A DNA stretch of 12,551 nt from contig JAUIJW010000048.1 in the NCBI GenBank assembly GCA_030431085.1, positions 1-12,551 of the forward strand, given 5' to 3'. Made by a program: the position numbers and the translations under genes. This DNA comes from Bacteroidia bacterium (GTDB lineage: Bacteria; Bacteroidota; Bacteroidia; Flavobacteriales; Flavobacteriaceae). Of this stretch, positions 5,783 through 12,551 are shown one piece after another. Below the pieces are notes generated by a model, which saw only the letters and a list, made by a program, of their open reading frames with translations, searched no databases and had not been told where the DNA came from. Each line of letters starts with the position of its first letter. Position 1 is the first letter of the stretch.

Positions 5783-6256
5783 ATGGGATTATTTACATTT
5801 ATTAAAGATGTGGGCGCCAAAATTTTTGGCGGTAAAACCTCATCAGAGTTAAAGGCCGAAGAAAAATTAAATGCCGAAACTCAAGCCGCAAAAAAATTAA
5901 CAGATACAATTAATCAATTAGGCCTTAAAATTACAGATTTAAATATTGTTGTGTTAGATGATACTGCTACCGTTAAAGGCGTTGCTCCAGACCAATCTAC
6001 AAAAGAAAAAGTAATTTTAGTAATTGGCAACTCTGCAGGTATTGCTACAGTAGACGATCAAATGACTGTAGAAGAACCACAACCTGAAGCACAATTCTAC
6101 ACCGTAGTAAGTGGCGATTCATTGAGTAAAATAGCAAAGAAATATTATGGTGATGCTATGAAATATCCAGAAATTTTTGAAGCCAATAAACCAATGCTAA
6201 AAAGTCCAGATTTAATTTATCCGGGACAAGTATTGCGTATACCAGCGCAAGAGTAA
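5783..6256 (+). CDS. kbp: Kbp (YgaU/LysM) family BON-LysM protein
   Basis: A 157-aa protein close to E. coli Kbp (YgaU, about 149 aa) from end to end. It starts MGLFTFIKDVGAKIF, has a BON domain at about 40-95 (ITDLNIVVLDDTATVKGVA, then GNSAGIATVDDQM) and a LysM domain at about 105-154 (FYTVVSGDSLSKIAKKYYG, then EANKPMLKSP and YPGQVLRIP). E. coli Kbp is a cytoplasmic potassium-binding protein. No signal peptide is seen here, so despite the LysM domain a cell-wall location is not supported. It stands alone, with its own promoter and a strong terminator. Family assignment is firm; potassium binding is carried over from the family. Confidence 0.93.
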   Translation: MGLFTFIKDVGAKIFGGKTSSELKAEEKLNAETQAAKKLTDTINQLGLKITDLNIVVLDDTATVKGVAPDQSTKEKVILVIGNSAGIATVDDQMTVEEPQPEAQFYTVVSGDSLSKIAKKYYGDAMKYPEIFEANKPMLKSPDLIYPGQVLRIPAQE

Positions 6257-6280
6257 ATTAAAAATATTTATAATAAGCAT

Positions 6281-6314
6281 AAAAAAACCAATGGTTTTAG
6301 CCATTGGTTTTTTT
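6281..6314. terminator. Bidirectional intrinsic terminator after kbp and the tRNA
   Basis: A perfect 14-bp stem (6281-6294 with 6301-6314) with loop TTTTAG. The GC-containing core CCAATGG/CCATTGG is flanked by A7 and T7, so a U-tract follows in either direction. It ends 25-58 bp after the kbp stop and 1 bp beyond the tRNA 3' end, so it can serve both converging transcripts. Confidence 0.9.
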
Positions 6315-6315
6315 G

Positions 6316-6389
6316 TGACCCCGGCAGGATTCAAACCTGCAACCCTCAGAGCCGAAATCTGATATTCTATTCAGTTGAACTACGGGGCC
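6316..6389 (-). tRNA. tRNA-Arg (anticodon TCG)
   Basis: The 74-nt sequence folds as a complete cloverleaf. The acceptor stem is GGCCCCG with CGGGGTC (one G-U pair) and the discriminator is A. The D stem is GTTC/GAAT. The anticodon stem TCAGA/TCTGA encloses loop TTTCGGC with anticodon TCG in positions 34-36. The T stem GCAGG/CCTGC encloses TTTGAAT. CCA is not encoded. It decodes CGA and probably CGG arginine codons. No integration site at its 3' end is apparent. Confidence 0.93.
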
Positions 6390-6450
6390 TTTTATTATTT
6401 AATGATTTTATAAAATCTCTTCCAATTCCAGATTTTAAACAACCTTTTTG

Positions 6451-6900
6451 TTAAGCTAATAGCAACCTTTTTACTACCTGCGAAATGGTTTTACCATCGG
6501 CTTTGCCAGAAAGTTCTTTTGAGGCAATACCCATCACTTTTCCCATATCTTTCATACCGGCAGCACCTGTTTGTTCAATAATATCTCGTATAAGATCCTC
6601 TAAAGCCTCTTCATCTAATTGTTCTGGTAAAAACTGCTCTAATACTCTGGCCTGCTCTAATTCTGGATTGGCCAAATCTTCTCTGTTTTGTTCTAAAAAC
6701 AAAGCTGCACTATCTTTACGTTGTTTTACTAATTTTTGTACAATTTTCAACTCATCTTCTTCTGTAAGCTCTGAAGCACTACCGCTGGTTTTAGCGAGTA
6801 AGAATGCAGATTTTAATGCTCTAAGTGATTCTAATGCCATCGTATCTTTAGCCTTCATGGCTATTTTCATCTGCTCCATCACTTCTTTCTGTATGCTCAT
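6451..6900 (-). CDS. yqeY: GatB/YqeY domain protein
   Basis: A 149-aa protein, the full usual length of free-standing YqeY. It starts MSIQKEVMEQMKIAMKAKD, has the conserved middle EEDELKIVQKLVKQRKDSA, and ends with the small helical domain typical of the family (EQTGAAGMKDMGKVMGIAS, then GKADGKTISQVVKRLL). The C-terminal part is related to the tRNA-binding tail domain of GatB and of tRNA amidotransferases, but the cellular role of stand-alone YqeY is not settled. Cytoplasmic, no signal sequence. It is 65 bp downstream of recX on the same strand; its position beside a tRNA gene is probably chance. Confidence 0.93.
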   Translation of the reverse strand: MSIQKEVMEQMKIAMKAKDTMALESLRALKSAFLLAKTSGSASELTEEDELKIVQKLVKQRKDSAALFLEQNREDLANPELEQARVLEQFLPEQLDEEALEDLIRDIIEQTGAAGMKDMGKVMGIASKELSGKADGKTISQVVKRLLLA

Positions 6901-6965
6901 AATCTTCTATTTTTAGGCTCACAAATATACTAAAAGTAGTTGTTCTCGATTAATCTATTTTAAAA

Positions 6966-7439
6966 TTATTGATTTAACTTTTGCATGGCTTGCTGTATCA
7001 AATCATATTCGTAACCTAGCCTTAAAAAATAATCATTCAACTTCTTTTTAGCTTTTAACGAATCATATTTACCTGTTTCAATTTTTTTATCAAACAAGCT
7101 CCAAAATTTGTCTATATACATAGTATCGTCTATTTCTAACAAGGCCACTTTAATATGATAGTCTGAAATTTCTCTGTGTTTAAGTTCTCTTTTTATACGC
7201 TGCTTACCCCAACCCTTAATTCTAAATTTACCTCTGGCATAACTTTTAGCAAACCTTTCTTCATTTAAAAAATTGTGCGTCATTAGGTGTAGCACTATCT
7301 GCTCGCAAGCCTCTGGTATCATCTTCATTTCTCTCAATTTAGCATTTATTTCGAAATGACACCGATCTTGATAAGCACAGTACTTTTCAAGCTTACGTTT
7401 AGCTTCTTCTACGGTATATGTTAACTTTTTAGAATACAT
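6966..7439 (-). CDS. recX: Regulatory protein RecX
   Basis: A 157-aa protein with the three-helix repeats of RecX: EEAKRKLEKYCAYQDRCHFE, HNFLNEERFAKSYARGKFRIKG with GKQRIKRELK, and KKKLNDYFLRLGYEYDLI. The motif FLNEERFA...Y...K...G...RI...L is diagnostic. RecX binds RecA filaments and modulates recombination. I chose the ATG at 7439 (MYSKKLTYTVEE). A TTG 12 bp upstream would add four residues but is less likely. It is divergent from the secreted-protein gene at 7508, and 65 bp upstream of yqeY. A TAnnTTTG-like TAGGTTTG on the minus strand (7488-7495) could be its -7 element but has no well-spaced -33 partner. Confidence 0.92.
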   Translation of the reverse strand: MYSKKLTYTVEEAKRKLEKYCAYQDRCHFEINAKLREMKMIPEACEQIVLHLMTHNFLNEERFAKSYARGKFRIKGWGKQRIKRELKHREISDYHIKVALLEIDDTMYIDKFWSLFDKKIETGKYDSLKAKKKLNDYFLRLGYEYDLIQQAMQKLNQ

Positions 7440-7507
7440 CTCATAAAACAATACAGCATCAATAATACTCTAAAGACCAAAATTGACCAAACCTAAATTG
7501 TATTATT

Positions 7508-10500
7508 ATGCAAAAAAATTACGTTTTATTTCTAGCCATCTTAATTTATCACATCACTTTTTCTCAACAAGAAACTATTACTCTTCAAGACTTCGATACC
7601 CAAACTTCTTTATGGCCCTTTAGTTCCAATGTCGATTTTTTCAACAATAACCAAGATGGTTTTTTTGGCATCCATAATGGCGATAATATCATCGACCCAG
7701 AAGATACTGGTACAGCAAATCGAGCACAGCAAATTACCCATCCTAATATCAGCGGTGATTTTTTATTTATCCATGATTTAAACAATTCGCAAAATAACCA
7801 AGGTACTTCTGGCGAAGCTACTTTAAGCTTTAACAACATCGATGTAAGTGCTTATACTAATAAATACATTAGTTTAGATTATGATATTTTTGAGTTTGAA
7901 AATTCAGATTACATCAATATCCAAGTCATTGAAAACCAAATAGAAACTAATTTTCAAACACTTCCTAAAAATAGCTATGGCTCACTAAAAATAGATTTAA
8001 AGAATAGCACCGCCACAGTCTCTTTAATAATTACTATTAAACAAAATGGATTGGCGGATCATGCTGCTTTAGACAATATTAAGTTGACAGGAACTGCGAT
8101 AATATCTTGCAACGAGCTTTTTATTTCTGAATATGTTGAAGGGCGCTCTAGCCATAGTTTTAACAACAATTATATAGAAATTTACAATCCAACCAATGTT
8201 AACATAAACCTTACCAATTATACTCTAACCATTTATAGAAATAACAACACCACTACCAATGGCACTTTAGCGCTAAGTGGCAGCTTGTCTCCGTTCTCTA
8301 CATTACTAATTGAAAATAGTCGTGAAATTTTAAATGTTAATGCCGACATATCTACCAACAGCAGTGTACTTGATTTTAATGGCGACGACAAAATTGCACT
8401 TCTAAAAAATAATACTATTATAGACTTAATTGGCGTGGTTGGGCATGATACTCTTTTTGCTAAAGATCTTACTCTAAGGCGCAAAAGTAAAGTACAATAC
8501 CCTACCAATGAATACAACCCCCATGACTGGGATAGGTATGAGTTGGAAGATATCTCTAATCTTAATCAACACACGAGCTTTTGTCAAGGGCCAATTCCAG
8601 AGATTGATCTTTTTGGTAATCATCACGAGATTAGCAATAATAGTACTATTACTTTAGGACAGAATAACACTTACTTTGGCATAGCCAATACAGATCAGCA
8701 AAACAGCGTCACTAAAAGTTTTATCATTAAAAACACAGGATTGAGCGACTTAAATATTACCCATATACAGATTACTGGGGTAGATGCTAGCGTGTTTAAT
8801 TTCGATACCCTTCCACAACAAATCGTCAAGCCCAATGACAGCACCTCGTTTACTATCCGGTTTCAACCAACAGTTAAAAAAATGCATTCTGCTAAAGTAG
8901 AAATTATCAATAACGATGGTTCTGAAAACCCCTTTATATTTAGCATTCAAGGAGATGGTGGTGGTAGCACTCTATCGCCCCTTATCATTAGTCAGTACTA
9001 CGAAAACAATGCCAATAAGTGGATTGAAATAACAAATATTAGTGACCAACCCATTGCCGAAAATACCTATTATTTAGCTTCTTTTTTAAATGATGATGCC
9101 ATAAATCCTCACCTTAACCACCCAACCAAACAAAAAGCTATCCCGGCCCTACAACCTAAAGAAACCCTATTGTTTAGATTTACACTTAATGTTACACAAC
9201 CAAGTTATGCGCTTACAGGGCATGAAATTGCTACTCAAGTTTGCACCTTTAATGGTGATGATATTATTGTTATCTCAACGGATAATAATGAATTATGCTG
9301 GCCAAACAGGGTTGATATGATTGGTGATTATTCTCATTGGGGTGAAGACCTAAGTTTTATAAGACAATATGGTTGTCATGACGACACTGGTAAAACATAT
9401 TTCAGCACATTAGATTGGACTGTTTTAGACCTCAATGAGGTTAATAATGCCCTACCAGGATACAACATAACACTTGGTGAACACTATACTGGTTCAACCA
9501 CATTTACCAAAGATAATGTATGGGATAATGGTTTGCCAGACAACCTAAGAACTGCAATTATTGATGGGCATTATCAATCAGACCTTGAAGGAGATTTAAA
9601 TGTATGTCGACTCATCATCAACAGCAATGCTATCGTAAGAATACATTCAACAAATCATCTCACTATTGAAAATGATTTATATGTTGATGGAGAATTACAT
9701 ATCGATAATAATGCTAATTTACTAATGCTAAATAATCACGGACTCATTGAAAACAATGGCAACATATCCATTCATAAAACCACTTCGCCTTTAAATCAAT
9801 ATGATTATACTTATTGGGCTTCGCCAGTTGAAAATGCTCAGATTGAAGATGTATTTAAAGCATCTCCTCAAAACTCATTCTTTTGGCTTAATACTGCAAA
9901 ATATAGTGATGTTGATCATGACAACATAGACGACGATAATAACGTATGGCAAAATGCAAGTGGCACTATGACGGTGGGCTTAGGCTATACAGCAATGGCA
10001 CCTCACGGCATTGAATCTGGCACTACACAATCTGTTGTATTTAAAGGCACTCCGCATAATGGAAATTATAATACCGCTATTGCTTTAAGTGAAAATAGTA
10101 ATGAAGAGTATGATGATTTTAATTTAATTGGCAACCCATTCCCTTCTACAATTTCTTTAGACAGTCTATATCATTTTGGCCAAAATAAAAACCTTATTAA
10201 TGGTACCTTTTATTTCTGGACACATCATACCACCTTTAATCAAGGTGATGAACAGTATTCTGTTAATGATTATGCTACTTATACTATTGGTACTGGTGGT
10301 ATTAGGGCTGTATCTGGTGGGCAAACACCAAGTGCCATGGTAGCCAGTGCTCAAGGCTTTATGGTTGAGGCCATAAATCAAGGTCATCTAGTTTGGGACA
10401 ATAGTATGCGTATCAATCAAACTAGTAATTTTTACAAATCTAAAAAGTTATCTACTAATCATTCGAAAATCTGGTTAAATCTAAAAAGCAACCATCATGA

Positions 10501-11143
10501 CTTTAGCCAAATACTAATTGGTTTTTTTGATGAGGCCAGCCCAGCGTATGAACCTTATTTTGATGGTATTAAATTGCGTAGTACAAATAATGATGTTTCA
10601 TTCTACTCTTTAATCGACCAAAAAAAGCTAGCCATTCAAGGCACAAGTGCTTTTCAAGAAGATCTAGTCATAAATCTAGGCTTAGAAACTTTATTAAACC
10701 ATCCTACTGAGTACACTATAGAAATCGACCAAACTCAAGGTGGTTTAAGCCAAAAGCCAATATTTCTATATGATAAAGACACCCAATTATATCACGATTT
10801 ATCTTCAAAACCATTTACTTTTAAACTTAATCGTGCACAATCTATTCATGAAAGATTTAGTTTAAGATTTCATCAAAAGGCATTAACAGTTAAGCAGGTT
10901 GATATAAAGCAGAATACTTTAATAGTACAATCGAGATTAAGTGATTACTTAATAAAAACTAAAAGTAATGATGTAATTAATGTGTTAACTATATATGATT
11001 TACTTGGAAGAAAGGTGATGAAAACTACCTCACCATCAACTACAATCTTAATCAATAAAGCTTCAATAAAGTATAATGGTATTTATATCGTGAAGGTTAA
11101 GACCGATAAAAATCAAGAGTTTACCAAAAAAATATGGCTATAA
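7508..11143 (+). CDS. Large T9SS-secreted protein with lamin-tail (LTD) domains
   Basis: A 1211-aa protein with a Sec signal peptide (MQKNYVLFLAILIYHITFSQ, cut near 19-20). Residues about 24-195 form a beta-rich jelly-roll-like N-domain. An LTD domain follows at about 201-320 (ELFISEYVEGRSSHSFNNNYIEIYN..., LTNYTL, FNGDDKIAL), then a choice-of-anchor-D/Ig-like domain at about 363-485 (NSVTKSFIIKNTGLSDLNI), a second LTD-like segment at about 490-640 (ANKWIEITNIS, FNGDDIIVIS), and a flavobacterial surface-protein region with YWASPV near 768 and LIGNPFPSTISLDSL near 874. The last 80 residues (1130-1211) are a type A T9SS sorting domain (IYDLLGRKVMK...NGIYIVKVKTDKNQEFTKKIWL). It is expected to cross the outer membrane by T9SS and be released or anchored there. 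No catalytic nuclease or protease motif was recognised, so an adhesin or matrix role is only a guess. It converges with the RNase G gene. Confidence 0.9.
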   Translation: MQKNYVLFLAILIYHITFSQQETITLQDFDTQTSLWPFSSNVDFFNNNQDGFFGIHNGDNIIDPEDTGTANRAQQITHPNISGDFLFIHDLNNSQNNQGTSGEATLSFNNIDVSAYTNKYISLDYDIFEFENSDYINIQVIENQIETNFQTLPKNSYGSLKIDLKNSTATVSLIITIKQNGLADHAALDNIKLTGTAIISCNELFISEYVEGRSSHSFNNNYIEIYNPTNVNINLTNYTLTIYRNNNTTTNGTLALSGSLSPFSTLLIENSREILNVNADISTNSSVLDFNGDDKIALLKNNTIIDLIGVVGHDTLFAKDLTLRRKSKVQYPTNEYNPHDWDRYELEDISNLNQHTSFCQGPIPEIDLFGNHHEISNNSTITLGQNNTYFGIANTDQQNSVTKSFIIKNTGLSDLNITHIQITGVDASVFNFDTLPQQIVKPNDSTSFTIRFQPTVKKMHSAKVEIINNDGSENPFIFSIQGDGGGSTLSPLIISQYYENNANKWIEITNISDQPIAENTYYLASFLNDDAINPHLNHPTKQKAIPALQPKETLLFRFTLNVTQPSYALTGHEIATQVCTFNGDDIIVISTDNNELCWPNRVDMIGDYSHWGEDLSFIRQYGCHDDTGKTYFSTLDWTVLDLNEVNNALPGYNITLGEHYTGSTTFTKDNVWDNGLPDNLRTAIIDGHYQSDLEGDLNVCRLIINSNAIVRIHSTNHLTIENDLYVDGELHIDNNANLLMLNNHGLIENNGNISIHKTTSPLNQYDYTYWASPVENAQIEDVFKASPQNSFFWLNTAKYSDVDHDNIDDDNNVWQNASGTMTVGLGYTAMAPHGIESGTTQSVVFKGTPHNGNYNTAIALSENSNEEYDDFNLIGNPFPSTISLDSLYHFGQNKNLINGTFYFWTHHTTFNQGDEQYSVNDYATYTIGTGGIRAVSGGQTPSAMVASAQGFMVEAINQGHLVWDNSMRINQTSNFYKSKKLSTNHSKIWLNLKSNHHDFSQILIGFFDEASPAYEPYFDGIKLRSTNNDVSFYSLIDQKKLAIQGTSAFQEDLVINLGLETLLNHPTEYTIEIDQTQGGLSQKPIFLYDKDTQLYHDLSSKPFTFKLNRAQSIHERFSLRFHQKALTVKQVDIKQNTLIVQSRLSDYLIKTKSNDVINVLTIYDLLGRKVMKTTSPSTTILINKASIKYNGIYIVKVKTDKNQEFTKKIWL

Positions 11144-11146
11144 AAA

Positions 11147-11178
11147 AAGTCCGCTAACTGCAATGAGTTAACGGACTT
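11147..11178. terminator. Bidirectional terminator between the T9SS protein and RNase G genes
   Basis: AAGTCCGCTAACT (11147-11159) pairs with AGTTAACGGACTT (11166-11178) over 13 positions with one C-A mismatch and loop GCAATG. It lies 3 bp after the + strand stop and 12 bp after the minus-strand stop. An A7 run precedes it on the + side, giving a U-run for the minus-strand transcript. The + direction has a weaker T content. Confidence 0.8.
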
Positions 11179-11190
11179 ATGATATATTAC

Positions 11191-12551
11191 TTACCTTATT
11201 ACTTTGTCGTTCTTATCTACAAATTCGTATTTAAGATACGGGAAAGCGTCACGGGGTATAACTTTAATCCACTTTTTATATTTAAAAAACCATTTCATCT
11301 GGATAGAATTGATGCCTTTAGTTAAATGTGATGCTATAAATGTATGCACGTGTAATGCCATACCATTACCATACTTATCTACAATTTTATCTAATTGAGC
11401 TTCAATCGAATCTATTAAAACAATGGGTGCTTCTACTTCACCTGTATTGTTTGGGTTTTCTTCTTTTGTTTTGATAATTCTTTCTGGTCTTACCCTTTGT
11501 CTAGTAATTTGAACTAATCCAAATTTACTTGGTGGTAACACCTTGTGTTTTGTTCTTGACGATTTCATTTCATTACGCAAATGATCGTATAGTCTTTTAC
11601 GATGTTCTGCGGTATGCATATCAATAAAATCGACCACAATAATACCACCCATATCTCTTAATTGTAATTGCCTTGCTATTTCTGTAGCAGCAATCATATT
11701 AACTTCTAAAGCGGTATCTGCCTGAGAATTAGCTTTGTTAGAACGGTTACCACTATTTACATCGATAACGTGCAATGCTTCTGTGTGTTCTATCACTAGA
11801 TAGGCTCCACGTCTCATAGAAACGGTCCTACCAAATGAAGCTTTAATTTGCTTCTCTATGCCATAATAATCAAATATTGGTACTCTTGATTTATAATATT
11901 TGGCAATAGATTTTTTCTCTGGTGCTATTCTTTCAAGATATTCTAAAATCTCTTGATGTAATGATTCGTCATTCGTTACAATACTGGTGAATGAGTCATT
12001 AAAAACATCTCTTAAAATTGAAGAAGCTCTATTGAGTTCTGAAAGTACTTTGTGGGGAGCCTTCGCTTGTGGTATCTGTTTACACATATTAACCCAACGC
12101 TGCAGCGAATTTTGCAAATCTCTGTCTAGCTCTGCTACCTTAATGTCTTTGGCTACAGTTCTTAAAATAACACCAAAACCTTTTGGTTTGATGCTTTGTG
12201 CCAATCTCTTTAGTCTTTCTTTTTCTGCAGAGCTTGTAATTTTTTGTGATACCGATACACGATCTGAAAACGGTACCAATACTAAATATCTACCAGCAAT
12301 GGAGAGTTCTGAACTAATTCTTGGGCCCTTAGTAGAAATTGGTTCTTTAACTACTTGAACCAACATGTTTTGCCCTGCTTTGATGACATCGTCAATTTTT
12401 CCATTTTTATCGATGTCTTTTTCAAAACGAAAATCTTTTAAAGTGAATTCTTTTTGTTTACCTGTGCTTGCTTGTCGAATAAATTTTGATAATGATGCTA
12501 ATTGCGGACCTAAATCATGGTAATGTAAAAATGCATCTTTTTCACTTCCAA
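11191..12551 (-). CDS. rng: Ribonuclease E/G (RNase G), 5' end outside window
   Basis: The frame stays open from the stop at 11191 to the right edge, so the ATG at 12366 is internal; residues such as EKDAFLHYHDLGPQ before it belong to the S1 region. Visible hallmarks are HVIDVNSGNRS with a metal-binding Asp, GGIIVVDFIDM with the second, HRKRLYDHLRNEMK and FGLVQITRQRVRPE. RNase E/G cuts single-stranded RNA and acts in rRNA maturation and mRNA decay. After VRPE the sequence runs into RIIKTKEENPNN and lacks the CPxC zinc-link cysteines of E. coli RNase E, which is usual, as far as I know, for Bacteroidota members. The C-terminus ends at YLKYEFVDKNDKVIR with no degradosome scaffold. About 453 codons are present; the N-terminus is missing. 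Confidence 0.94.
   Translation of the reverse strand, partial: GSEKDAFLHYHDLGPQLASLSKFIRQASTGKQKEFTLKDFRFEKDIDKNGKIDDVIKAGQNMLVQVVKEPISTKGPRISSELSIAGRYLVLVPFSDRVSVSQKITSSAEKERLKRLAQSIKPKGFGVILRTVAKDIKVAELDRDLQNSLQRWVNMCKQIPQAKAPHKVLSELNRASSILRDVFNDSFTSIVTNDESLHQEILEYLERIAPEKKSIAKYYKSRVPIFDYYGIEKQIKASFGRTVSMRRGAYLVIEHTEALHVIDVNSGNRSNKANSQADTALEVNMIAATEIARQLQLRDMGGIIVVDFIDMHTAEHRKRLYDHLRNEMKSSRTKHKVLPPSKFGLVQITRQRVRPERIIKTKEENPNNTGEVEAPIVLIDSIEAQLDKIVDKYGNGMALHVHTFIASHLTKGINSIQMKWFFKYKKWIKVIPRDAFPYLKYEFVDKNDKVIR

Noticed and set aside
6316..6389. tRNA gene as integration site for the recombinase
   Set aside because: No duplicate of the tRNA 3' end was seen near 4261-5544 or elsewhere in the window, and core genes flank the tRNA.
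6485..6916. 143-aa open frame on the + strand
   Set aside because: Antisense to yqeY, whose protein matches its family over its full length; the Ser/Cys-rich translation is a shadow.
11987..12358. 123-aa open frame on the + strand
   Set aside because: Antisense to the RNase G gene, whose motifs are conserved.
1..12551. CRISPR array, insertion sequence or rRNA genes
   Set aside because: No regularly spaced direct repeats, transposase or rRNA-like sequence was found in the window.

Overview
The window looks like chromosomal DNA of a low-GC, probably marine, member of the Flavobacteriaceae (Bacteroidota). Evidence seen in the sequence: a very large secreted protein ending in a type IX secretion (T9SS) sorting domain, a TTTG-N20-TAACTTTG promoter of the Bacteroidota type, A/T-rich leaders without clear Shine-Dalgarno sequences, and flavobacterial-style RNase G, RecX and YqeY proteins.

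Region 1 (1-4320) is accessory DNA, all read on the minus strand. In transcription order it encodes two 59-aa double-glycine-type precursor peptides that an ORF length cutoff would miss (3964..4143 and 3754..3933), a 52-aa two-helix membrane peptide (3592..3750), a five-helix membrane protein (2885..3520), a membrane-anchored thioredoxin-fold protein with CxxC (2355..2882) and a C39-peptidase ABC exporter (173..2362). I read it as a two-peptide bacteriocin locus. The precursors are cleaved and exported by the C39 transporter. Each core has exactly two cysteines, one near each end, that the thioredoxin-like protein could pair. One or both orphan membrane proteins could give self-protection.

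Region 2 is the boundary machinery. Immediately after the exporter's stop codon lies a long imperfect inverted repeat (30-165) that folds into a stepped hairpin with bulges, much like an integron attC site though the boxes differ from the consensus. A related half-copy (4261-4299) lies 24 bp after the stop of a tyrosine recombinase gene (4324..5544). That recombinase has all its catalytic residues and ends its catalytic domain like integron integrases (...YTHV...SPLD), but it lacks the integron-specific insertion and carries an extra N-terminal domain. The order recombinase, half-site, gene block, hairpin site, all in one direction, suggests an integron-like cassette system in Flavobacteriia, with further units probably lying to the left of the window. 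This is the most interesting inference here and is not proven.

Region 3 (5545-12551) is ordinary core genome: a Kbp/LysM protein (5783..6256) with its own promoter and terminator, tRNA-Arg(TCG), yqeY, recX, a 1211-aa T9SS-exported LTD-domain protein, and the 3' part of the RNase G gene, which runs off the right edge. No intergenic stretch exceeds 300 bases.
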